NCBI GenBank assembly: GCA_030426105.1
Contig: JAUHZI010000001.1
Span: 89,801-153,800 of the forward strand
Direction: 5' to 3'
DNA length: 64,000 nt
Source: Bacteroidia bacterium
Lineage (GTDB): Bacteria > Bacteroidota > Bacteroidia > Flavobacteriales_D > Parvicellaceae
This document shows, piece after piece, positions 42,486 through 50,878 of the stretch. Numbering within the stretch: position 1 is the stretch's first letter; each line of letters begins with the position of its first letter. Made by a program: the position numbers and the translations under genes. Below the pieces are notes generated by a model that saw only the letters and a program-made list of their open reading frames with translations, was not told the origin of the DNA and ran no database searches.

Positions 42486-43208
42486 ATGAAATACATCTCA
42501 ACATTTTGGATTTTAGGACTATTCAGCATTTCTTGTTTTACTCAGAACAACTCCAAAATAACATTAACTAAAACAGATTCCATAGTCACAAAAAATGGTG
42601 AATATATGTTGACTTTTGAGGAAATCGATTCTCTTGACTTCTTCTCCACCAAAACTAAAAGTGACTATAAAAATGACGTTTTTTTAACAATCACTGACTT
42701 CAACGAAGCTAAAAGGCAGCTTAAAAACATCGCTGAGTTTGATGAAAAAGATCTAGAGTATCCTATTGTTTTAAAATTACATGATAGAGAAAATAAGGCC
42801 ATTAAAATAGACGACTATTATGCTTTCGTTGCATATTTCCCAGAAGAAGATATTTTACTTTGTGAAGGAGGACATTCAATAGATGCTAGTTTTAACTTAA
42901 AAAATGGCGAGGGGACTGAATTGACGGGCAACCCTGACATCATTAGGTCCTCATTAAATAAAAAGTATAGATTAAACGGTCACTTTGGAGGACAGCAGTG
43001 CTATTCCTATTTTATTCAAAGGCGTTTTAAAGAAAGCTTTAAAAAAGTGATTCAGCTAGATGAAGAATTTGAAAAAGCAACAAACACATCGCTTTGTGTG
43101 ATTGGTGATGCTTTTTGGGTTAATGATAATATTTTATACTTAACAGAGGATTCTAATTTTGGCGTGGACACTAAATATTTCAAAGTCGAAATTATAGCAA
43201 CGCAATGA
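42486..43208 (+). CDS. Secreted hypothetical protein
   Basis: Signal peptide; 240 aa. Confidence 0.6.
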   Translation: MKYISTFWILGLFSISCFTQNNSKITLTKTDSIVTKNGEYMLTFEEIDSLDFFSTKTKSDYKNDVFLTITDFNEAKRQLKNIAEFDEKDLEYPIVLKLHDRENKAIKIDDYYAFVAYFPEEDILLCEGGHSIDASFNLKNGEGTELTGNPDIIRSSLNKKYRLNGHFGGQQCYSYFIQRRFKESFKKVIQLDEEFEKATNTSLCVIGDAFWVNDNILYLTEDSNFGVDTKYFKVEIIATQ

Positions 43209-43324
43209 GCCACTGCTAGCTCCTTACTTTGCTTCTAAGACTAATTATTGATTGTTTTTTTACTAAATTTGGCTTATATACTTGTTGTACAGCAATATTA
43301 TAAAAGGAAAGCACACACCTAACA

Positions 43325-43627
43325 ATGACTAAAAAATCATATAGAATTGAAGAAATATTTCAATTGGAAGGAGGTGACATTGTCATTGGTTTAGTTGCAT
43401 CAAATGCAATTGAAAGAGATGAATGGCAAAAAAGGTCTATCAAAGGTTTAAAATCTGATTTCGAAAACAGGAGTTTCCAAGTAATTAACCATGACTTTAA
43501 ATCCTCAATTTTAGCCGTTGACATCGTTAGTTCAATTGCGGATTTCAAGAACGTTTTTCTTCGGGTTAAAAACTCCGATAAAGCTCTAAAACTTAAGTTA
43601 AAGGACGAAATAGAGATTATTCAATAA
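43325..43627 (+). CDS. Hypothetical protein
   Basis: 100-aa ORF with Bacteroidetes-like codon use. Confidence 0.5.
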   Translation: MTKKSYRIEEIFQLEGGDIVIGLVASNAIERDEWQKRSIKGLKSDFENRSFQVINHDFKSSILAVDIVSSIADFKNVFLRVKNSDKALKLKLKDEIEIIQ

Positions 43628-43711
43628 CACTTTCTAAGTAGCGTAATCTATCGTTTTTTATTAACTTTAGCTCATGTAGTTACACTATCTAATTTCAACC
43701 TCTGAGCTATA

Positions 43712-44041
43712 ATGAATAATTATAAAAAATATACAAGAACAATTCTTGAGAACGCGATAGCTGAGGAGCGTAAATTAATGCTTACTTCCCTTGAAATAGA
43801 TTTAGTCAATAGATTGAATTCATATAGCGATTGGAATAAATACTGGAAAGAAGTAGATAGCATAATAGAAGAACTAAAACAAGTTGGTCATGACTTGTGG
43901 AGTCATGACTATAATGGAGAAAGTAAACACCTATGGGGATGGAATTATATGAAAATGGAAACTGCTGGTTTCTTACAAATACAATTTGATTTTAACGGAA
44001 CCGTAAACGTATTTTGGAGAGAGAATTTACAATTAAAATGA
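43712..44041 (+). CDS. Hypothetical protein
   Basis: 109-aa ORF overlapping the next ATG. Confidence 0.55.
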   Translation: MNNYKKYTRTILENAIAEERKLMLTSLEIDLVNRLNSYSDWNKYWKEVDSIIEELKQVGHDLWSHDYNGESKHLWGWNYMKMETAGFLQIQFDFNGTVNVFWRENLQLK

Positions 44042-44505
44042 ACATCAGAAGATATCAAAAAGAAGACCATGTAGCTTGCATGGAAATAATGAAGAGTAAT
44101 ACTCCTAAGTTTTTCGCTATGGACGAGGTTACTCTTTTTAAAGAATGGTTAGTTGCACAAGAAAAAGGAACATTGGCTTATTCTGTTTCCGAAAAAGAAT
44201 ATTATTTCGTACTAGAGGACAACAATAACATTCTTGGTTGTGCTGGATATTTATTAGTAGATAACACAAACGAAATTTACCTTTCATGGGGAATGGTAGA
44301 TCATCGATTCCAAAAATTGGGTTATGGTAAAAAGTTACTTGAATATAGAATCAAATCTATTTCCCAAAACTTCCCTGACAAGAAAATAACTTTGGCAACA
44401 ACACAAAACATAGCTCCCTTTTTCGAAAAATATGGTTTTAAAACAACCAACATAAAGCCTAAGTTTTACTCTGAATCTTTGGATCGATATGAAATGGAGA
44501 GGTAA
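44038..44505 (+). CDS. GNAT family N-acetyltransferase
   Basis: MNIRRYQKEDHVACMEIMKSN...LSWGMVDHRFQKLGYGKKLLEYRI; start at the ATGA overlap rather than 44014. Confidence 0.85.
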   Translation: MNIRRYQKEDHVACMEIMKSNTPKFFAMDEVTLFKEWLVAQEKGTLAYSVSEKEYYFVLEDNNNILGCAGYLLVDNTNEIYLSWGMVDHRFQKLGYGKKLLEYRIKSISQNFPDKKITLATTQNIAPFFEKYGFKTTNIKPKFYSESLDRYEMER

Positions 44506-44578
44506 CAGGTTTTAGTAAAATAGTTTTTCCATAAACAAAAACGATCTCAAACCTTTCAAAAGTGAATAAAAATATACT

Positions 44579-45049
44579 ATGTACATATTAAAATCAAGGA
44601 CTCCAATGGAGTCAAAGAGGACAAACCTTGGAAGCTTTTTAGTTGTTATCTCTGTTTTTACTATAATAGCAGCTCCACTATTTTGGGGTTTGAGTATGCT
44701 TATCATAGGAGTAGTTTTAGTTTCTTTACAAGACAAAACGAAAGTAGATTTTGAAAAGGGAAGCGCTACTAAATATTATTCGGTTCTAAAAATCCCTATA
44801 CCTTTTTTTAAAACCAGCACTGATTTAAACAACTTTAATCAAGCTTATTTATATCAAATTAGTGAGAAAGGAACAATACAAACAAAAGTTCAAACTCTAG
44901 CATACCAAAACAAAGAGTATTGGATAAAACTAAAAGGAAAAACTGAATATCAAGTTGGATATAGCACCTATAACTACAACATAAAGGACTCAATTCAAGC
45001 TAAACTTGTAAAAAATAAAATTGAAAGAGAGCAGCGATTAAAAAAATAA
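44579..45049 (+). CDS. Hypothetical membrane protein
   Basis: 156 aa, two N-terminal hydrophobic segments. Confidence 0.5.
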   Translation: MYILKSRTPMESKRTNLGSFLVVISVFTIIAAPLFWGLSMLIIGVVLVSLQDKTKVDFEKGSATKYYSVLKIPIPFFKTSTDLNNFNQAYLYQISEKGTIQTKVQTLAYQNKEYWIKLKGKTEYQVGYSTYNYNIKDSIQAKLVKNKIEREQRLKK

Positions 45050-45174
45050 ACTTTTCCTAACTCCGCTAATCCACAACTAATAACACCTTCGCAAACCGAT
45101 ACTTTAATCCCCGCCTTATAAGCAACCTAAACACTGACTTCCTTATTTCAAGTTTTGTCTTAGCAACAAAAAAA

Positions 45175-45226
45175 TAGTACACTTGTACTACAACGTGCTT
45201 TAATTAGTATATTTGTACTAATTAAA
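45175..45226. promoter_or_regulatory. Duplicated palindromic operator overlapping a Bacteroidetes-type promoter
   Basis: TAGTACACTTGTACTA (45175-45190) and TAGTATATTTGTACTA (45205-45220), the second inside an 11-bp inverted repeat; TATATTTG matches TAnnTTTG. Confidence 0.7.
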
Positions 45227-45238
45227 CAAAAAACAGAG

Positions 45239-45661
45239 ATGAATTTAAAGACAAAAAGTTTTAACATTGCTAGTTGGAGTCTTGCTTTTGGTGGTTTATT
45301 CCATTCATTTTCAGATTTACTATCTCCAAAAACTACTGAAAGGATAGAAATCATGAACCAAATGAAAGCACTAACAAGCCATATCTTGGATACAGAATTT
45401 AATATGCTATCATTTTTTCAAGGTTTTAGTTTAATGATGGGGCTTTTAACATTTGCATATGGAACTATAAACGTGATGTTACTAAAATCTTATAAGGATA
45501 TAGAAATACCTAACAACATACTGATTTTAAACACACTTGTAACACTGGTTTGTTTAATATTATCTATTCAATACTTTTTTATTATACCGATAGTATTAAC
45601 TGGAATCCCATTTCTTGGATATTTAACCGCACTAATAGCAAAAAAAAGATCTAAAACTTAA
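45239..45661 (+). CDS. Four-helix membrane hypothetical protein
   Basis: 140 aa, hydrophobic segments. Confidence 0.6.
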   Translation: MNLKTKSFNIASWSLAFGGLFHSFSDLLSPKTTERIEIMNQMKALTSHILDTEFNMLSFFQGFSLMMGLLTFAYGTINVMLLKSYKDIEIPNNILILNTLVTLVCLILSIQYFFIIPIVLTGIPFLGYLTALIAKKRSKT

Positions 45662-45780
45662 ACAAGCCCAGAAAGATTCCTCAAAAATAAAAAATACTCA
45701 ATGGCTCTTTTTAAGAAGGTCTATCTCTAGTTTTTTAGTAACTTTCGTTTGCACAATAATTGTAACACCCTGAGAAAAAG

Positions 45781-46104
45781 ATGAAAATATTACTTTACGT
45801 TTTTATATGGTTATTAACAATATCATCCTGTTCTCGATCAGTGTTCGTTGGGCCATATAGAGAAAGAACATCTAATTGTGGAAAGTTGGTTTTAAAGCCA
45901 TCAGGCACAGCAATTTTAACTAAGTGCGGGGATATAATGTGGAAAGAAGAAGGTAGTTGGGTTAGAAAAGGAGATACGATAAAGGTATTCTTCAGAAATC
46001 AATGGGACAATAAGGAGTTTCTCCTAAAAAAGAGAAAACTTTTACGAATTTCACAAGATGGCACCATTACCAAACCTAGAAACAAAGTGCTAATCGAAAA
46101 ATAA
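45781..46104 (+). CDS. Small hypothetical lipoprotein
   Basis: Lipobox LTISSC. Confidence 0.6.
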   Translation: MKILLYVFIWLLTISSCSRSVFVGPYRERTSNCGKLVLKPSGTAILTKCGDIMWKEEGSWVRKGDTIKVFFRNQWDNKEFLLKKRKLLRISQDGTITKPRNKVLIEK

Positions 46105-46205
46105 GGCTTTGAATAACTCATTTCTAAGAAGGTTATCAATAGTTTTTTTAATAAATTGCGTTTATATAATAGTTGTAGGTAATTAAAACAAACTGCATTT
46201 ATAAA

Positions 46206-46949
46206 ATGAAAATTTGTTTAGCACAAATAAAATCTGAAAAAGGAAATATTTCTAAAAATATTCAAAGTCATCTGACATTTATTGAACGTGCAATTGAATT
46301 AAATTCTGACTTGATTGTATTTCCTGAACTCTCAATAACGAATTACGAACCTGAATTAGCAAATGAACTTGCAACTGATATAAATGACAATATTTTTAAC
46401 CCATTCCAAGACTTATCTGATAAAAACAAAATAACAATCGGACTTGGAATGCCTACAAAAGCAAATGATGGAATAAATATCAGTATGTTGATTTTTCAAC
46501 CGAATAAGGAAAGAATTGTTTATTCCAAATGGTTACTTCACCCTGATGAATTACCATATTTTGTGAGTAGTAATAACCAACCAACGTTAAGAATTAAAGG
46601 GAAAAATATAGCTCTTGGAATATGTTATGAAACTCTTCAAAGAGAACATTTTGTAAAAGCAAAGAATAATAATGCTGATTTATACATCGCGAGTGTAGCA
46701 AAACCAGATAGAGGAACAGACAAGGCTTACCTACATTTCCCGTCAATAGCTAAGGAGTTTGAAACACCAATTCTTATGTGTAACTCAATTGGATATAGTG
46801 ATAATTTTGTTGCTAATGGATTAAGCTCTATTTGGAATAAAAACGGAGAATTATTAGACCAACTTGATGAAGAGAATCAAGGACTTTTAATTTATGATAT
46901 CGAAACCGAAAAAATAATAACAGCCTACAACACGGTGCACAAAACATAG
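46206..46949 (+). CDS. Carbon-nitrogen hydrolase (nitrilase superfamily)
   Basis: DLIVFPELSITNYEP; YSKWLLHPDE; IALGICYETL. Confidence 0.9.
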   Translation: MKICLAQIKSEKGNISKNIQSHLTFIERAIELNSDLIVFPELSITNYEPELANELATDINDNIFNPFQDLSDKNKITIGLGMPTKANDGINISMLIFQPNKERIVYSKWLLHPDELPYFVSSNNQPTLRIKGKNIALGICYETLQREHFVKAKNNNADLYIASVAKPDRGTDKAYLHFPSIAKEFETPILMCNSIGYSDNFVANGLSSIWNKNGELLDQLDEENQGLLIYDIETEKIITAYNTVHKT

Positions 46950-47045
46950 CTAATAAGTGCTTAACCGAAAAGGTTATGTATATTTATAAAGATCACCAAA
47001 TTTTTAATTTGGCTTTTAAAAATTGATTAATTAAAAACACCCAAT

Positions 47046-47141
47046 CTACAAGAGATTAAGCGCTTTACACAAGTGGTGCAAAACGGAAAAGTATCGAACT
47101 TTTTAAAAGAAGATTTTGAAAGTACTATTATAGCTTTTTAA
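47046..47141 (+). pseudogene. Possible C-terminal gene remnant
   Basis: Reads LQEIKRFTQVVQNGKVSNFLKEDFESTIIAF* with no start. Confidence 0.25.
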
Positions 47142-47205
47142 CAACACAAATGTAAAACTTCAGCATAATATTTACCACTATAGAATGCCTCGAATATAAA
47201 CCAAA

Positions 47206-47625
47206 CTATAATGTTGAAAACCATAAGTCATCATAGTCACAATTTAAACTACTTATTTCTGGTACTCTCCATTTGAACCTAGAATCATTTATTAACTTAA
47301 TATCTATATCAAAAAAAACATTATTTATTTCTTCTACAAAGACTATTTCAAAATCTGTTTTATTTTCAAAAATATCTAATATAGGGTTATTAATTGTTGA
47401 AAATAAAAAAGGGAAATTAGTTCTAAAGGTCATTAAATATGATTCATTGATTGTTATAGCCCCCCAATTATCTCCTTCATTTTTATCCCAATGAACTTTT
47501 AGCCCCTTTATCTTAATATTGAGTATTTCTTTTATTATTAAATTTAAAGAACTATTATATTTTTCTATTTCGTTTGCATTTAATTCTAAAGCCTTAATAA
47601 TATTTTGGGTTATATCATATTTCAT
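47206..47625 (-). CDS. Small acidic protein, candidate orphan immunity protein
   Basis: 139 aa; 11 nt downstream of a C-terminal peptide remnant ending at 47637; array context. Confidence 0.5.
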   Translation of the reverse strand: MKYDITQNIIKALELNANEIEKYNSSLNLIIKEILNIKIKGLKVHWDKNEGDNWGAITINESYLMTFRTNFPFLFSTINNPILDIFENKTDFEIVFVEEINNVFFDIDIKLINDSRFKWRVPEISSLNCDYDDLWFSTL

Positions 47626-47636
47626 ATCAATTAATT

Positions 47637-47780
47637 TTAGGGAGTATATGATGGATTTTCATGAACTAAATTTTGTTTAGCTCTGTGAACAGTTAGATCC
47701 ATTTTAACTCTTCTATTTTCTGCCCAATATCATTATTCCCACAGATATATTTCCAAACTGTTTGTTAGCCATGGTTGATT
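47637..47780 (-). pseudogene. Possible decayed toxin C-terminus with frame disruption
   Basis: YWAENRRVKMDLTVHRAKQNLVHENPSYTP* in one frame, upstream continuation (QTVWKYICGNNDIGQK) in another. Confidence 0.35.
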
Positions 47781-47807
47781 AAAAACATCTGAGCTCATAA
47801 CGCAGAA

Positions 47808-48140
47808 TTAAATGCCTCTATAATAGAAAGGATATTTTGGACTTTCTAATTCATCTGATTCAATAATTTTTTCCAAGTCTTCTGAAATTATATTATCAAA
47901 TATTTGATTATAAATTTTTGTCAAAACACTATACATACCTTCATCCATATTTCCGACAAAACGTTTGATATCTATAGGGTTTTCATAATGCTTTTCCTGA
48001 TGAAAAAAACGCCTAAGTTCTTCTATTGTTTTATATAAATAAATAAAATCTTTAATTGGTATTTGAATATCCTGTTCTTTGGTTATTGTATCTAAACCAT
48101 ATTCAATAATTTCATTTATTGTAGCTATTTTATTTTCCAT
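47808..48140 (-). CDS. Small acidic protein, candidate orphan immunity protein
   Basis: 110 aa; position in array. Confidence 0.5.
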   Translation of the reverse strand: MENKIATINEIIEYGLDTITKEQDIQIPIKDFIYLYKTIEELRRFFHQEKHYENPIDIKRFVGNMDEGMYSVLTKIYNQIFDNIISEDLEKIIESDELESPKYPFYYRGI

Positions 48141-48218
48141 ACAACTATTTTCTTTTTACGAATTTTGTGGTTTTGGAGTCTAATGTTACTCTACCATGTT
48201 GGAACATTTTTATTTCAT

Positions 48219-48242
48219 AGTGCGCGGAATGTAACTCTTACA
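48219..48242. repeat. Short repeat R1 at the end of an immunity-like ORF
   Basis: AGTGCGCGGAATGTAACTCTTACA, 22/24 identical to R2. Confidence 0.7.
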
Positions 48243-48546
48243 AAACAAGTTCTTCCCATTTTTCATTTGCCTTTTTAAAGTTTATTAAAAAGCTCGCTAT
48301 ATCTTTACTTACAAGCTTTAAAATAGGTTTTTCCCAATTTTCATTTTCAATTATACATATATGAAACCCTAGCATTTCTCCATCATACCAGCCTATATCC
48401 ATAATGAATTTCTGATCAAATGAAACCATCTGAAACATATCTTCATAAAGATTTTCATTTTGCATTTCAATAGACTTAAAAATATTTATAAAATCGTCTT
48501 TAATAATCTTACCTTTCCCTATATTTACTTGTCTCTCTAATCTCAT
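48238..48546 (-). CDS. Candidate orphan immunity protein
   Basis: ATG at 48546 (MRLERQVNIGKGK); the track's TTG start at 48585 lies in repeat D1. Confidence 0.5.
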   Translation of the reverse strand: MRLERQVNIGKGKIIKDDFINIFKSIEMQNENLYEDMFQMVSFDQKFIMDIGWYDGEMLGFHICIIENENWEKPILKLVSKDIASFLINFKKANEKWEELVL

Positions 48547-48548
48547 TT

Positions 48549-48661
48549 TTGGAATATTACTTTCATCTAGATTGTATAAAAGCAAAAACCTCCAATCTCA
48601 AAACTATGAAACTGAAGGTTTGAAAATTCTTAAAAGACCATTTTTATTGACTTTTTCAACT
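48549..48661. repeat. Repeat D1 (about 113 bp) with minus-strand terminator hairpin
   Basis: Near-identical to D2 at 50705-50818; hairpin 48587-48620. Confidence 0.85.
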
Positions 48662-48708
48662 AAGCAAAGCATTCTCATGTCAGTAATGTTGGGACTCTTT
48701 TAATGTGG

Positions 48709-48732
48709 AGTGCGTGGAATGTAACTATTACA
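48709..48732. repeat. Short repeat R2
   Basis: AGTGCGTGGAATGTAACTATTACA, 22/24 identical to R1. Confidence 0.7.
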
Positions 48733-48750
48733 CTACCAGTTTTTATAATT

Positions 48751-49149
48751 CTAAATTACTCGGTCGAAGTAAAGTTCAGAGAGATTTTTCGTCTCTTTTC
48801 CCCCTAGCGGAAGTAACAATTTATTCTCAAAGTGATTAATATCATTTATATAACACCTATTATCATGATAATAAAATAAAGGGATCTCTCCATTAAAAAC
48901 TAATAAAAATTCAATTTGAGACAACATAAGTTTTTTTACTATTGTTATTATTTCTTTTTTATAAAGATTTGTCTCAACTGACTTATTTATCCCAATATAA
49001 GTTGAATTACTTAAAACAGAAGAATATTCTTTATAAAAAACTTTAGTAAAAGATTTATTCTTAGTAAAAAGGCTCAAATTATCACTATTATACTCGTTCA
49101 AAAAATCAACATCGTTACCCGATGTGAATAAATTATAAAAAATACTCAT
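48751..49149 (-). CDS. Candidate cognate immunity protein of the orphan RHS-CT
   Basis: ATG at 49149 lies 7 nt after the toxin stop (49157). Confidence 0.6.
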   Translation of the reverse strand: MSIFYNLFTSGNDVDFLNEYNSDNLSLFTKNKSFTKVFYKEYSSVLSNSTYIGINKSVETNLYKKEIITIVKKLMLSQIEFLLVFNGEIPLFYYHDNRCYINDINHFENKLLLPLGGKETKNLSELYFDRVI

Positions 49150-49156
49150 TATCAAA

Positions 49157-49901
49157 TTATTTACTTATAAAAATTACATCCTCCAATCCTTCTATTTCAT
49201 AACTTTCGAATTGTTCTTTTAATTTTGATGCATCTCCTTTAAAATCGGTTAAATTTAATACCACCCTGTTAGTTTGACCACTATCAACTTTATCTTTAAC
49301 ATTAGACCATATATTACGAACATTAGATGTCTCTGGAGAATAATTATCATATATTTTTCCATTTATTTTATAATCTGGATTTTTTGTCCCTGAGGTTACA
49401 GGGTTCTGTTCGACATTAAAACCTTTTTCAGTAAGAATATCAGCAGATTCATTCTCTCTAATTAAAGACCTTTTTGTTGCCTCATCAAGATTATCACCAA
49501 TTGTAGTTCGTTGACCTGATAAAACACCCTTTTCTAAACCATCTTCAACTAATTTTTTCCATCCTTTTTTTCCTAATTTCCATAAGCCTTTGGTTAAATA
49601 TATATAATCAGACGCTCCATAAGTAATATATGATAAAGCTTCGTCTTTCGCTTCGTTTACAGCAAAAGTTCCAATAGCACCAGGACCAATAGCATAAACA
49701 AAGGCAGTCCCATAAAATGCACCTATAATATATGCAAATTCATCAGGTAAACCTCTAAAAGCTCCCATAGTCTGCATACTTTGATTAAAGACCTTTCGTG
49801 TTTCAGTGTGCGAAGTTCCTTTAGGTAGCTTTGATGCTGCTTTCGCTGATACTTGAATGTTAACTTTCCTATCTACTCCTTCTAAACCTTCTAATTCAAT
49901 A
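49157..49901 (-). pseudogene. Orphan RHS C-terminal cassette with CdiA_C-like tRNase domain
   Basis: Frame extends 5' of the track ORF: IELEGLEGVDRKVNIQVSAKAASKLPKGTSHTETRKVFNQSM, matching the intact RHS linker (VEIEGLEG...AKLPVGTSRSASKEVFNSSM); C-term NPDYKINGKIYDNYSPETSNVRNIWSNVKDKVDSGQTNRVVLNL. Confidence 0.8.
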
Positions 49902-49951
49902 TTTCAAACTCAATGCAAACCTCGTTTGGTCTGACTTTTACAAGGTAGCAA

Positions 49952-50665
49952 TTATATTTTTGTTATAGCAATGATAAACGAAAGATTATTGATACGTGCT
50001 AATTCATCTTCATTAAGGTATATGGTGTCAGCTTCTTCTTGTGGTTTCTTGAACAGTTTACTACGATACATCATATTGGTATTTAGACCTTCTTCTGTTG
50101 CTGAGTTCATCCACATCTTAATGTGTTTGATATGTTTTCCAATAGAGTTAGTAGATAGGTTCAAATCTTGTTTACAATAGTCTATGTATGCATTATAGAA
50201 ATCATAATCTACACCATCAAAAGTAAGTCGTATTTTTTGCCCGCTCTCGAACGTTTTCAGCTTGTTTAATATGTTTTTATACTGAACGATAGTAATGTGC
50301 TTACGTGTTGCCTTTGAACGTTCTATGTGTCTGCTTACGTAATCTAAAAAGTAGATAGTTTGTTCTTGATGATGATTAGGGTTAGTTAGCTTTTCTTTGA
50401 TGCTCTTTACTCCAATCATAAGGTTGGGTTTTGTTAGTTCACCTCTTTGTTGTAGGGTTCTTATTAATCCCATTATCTCATTCTTGAATGTATTAATGAG
50501 TACATTGGATTCATAGTCTGCTACTCCTTCTATCGTTTGAGATTTCAAATTGAACTTTCCCTCTTTGATTGAGACTCCTAGACTGGCTTTTGTTCTAATT
50601 CCTGATACTGAAATATCGGCATACAAATAGTGCATATCAGCCTTTTGTCTAATAGTAACTTTCAT
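49952..50665 (-). pseudogene. Truncated tyrosine recombinase (arm-binding and SAM-like domains only)
   Basis: VTIRQKADMHYLYADISVSGIRTKASLGVSIKEGKFN...YLNEDELARINNLSF; catalytic domain absent. Confidence 0.8.
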
Positions 50666-50704
50666 AACGTATTGGTTTTTGGTTCAGGAAGTAAGGATGG
50701 TATA

Positions 50705-50818
50705 TTGGAATATTACTTTCCTCTAGATTGTATAAAAACAAAAACCCCCAATCTCATACTACTATGAAATTGAAGGCTAAAATTACTTCAAAGCCTATTT
50801 TTATTGACTCTCTCAACT
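50705..50818. repeat. Repeat D2 (about 114 bp) with minus-strand terminator hairpin
   Basis: Near-identical to D1; hairpin 50745-50776 followed on the minus strand by TTTTTGTTTTTATA. Confidence 0.85.
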
Positions 50819-50878
50819 CTAGGACACTTTTATTGTAGGATGTAACTACTTAGTTTACTTTTGCTTATATTTGACATT

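Noticed and set aside
45160-45354. Minus-strand ORF overlapping the duplicated operator
   Set aside because: Crosses the operator/promoter region and the start of 45239-45661; no recognisable domain
40043-46949. Chromosomal integron-like cassette array (small plus-strand genes, repeated intergenic motif, an AACGTGTTAGGC near 40911)
   Set aside because: No integron integrase in the window, no convincing paired R''/R' attC sites and some genes on the opposite strand; kept only as a motif observation
49952-50665. Active integrative element
   Set aside because: Recombinase lacks its catalytic domain; no att repeats or transfer genes recognised nearby
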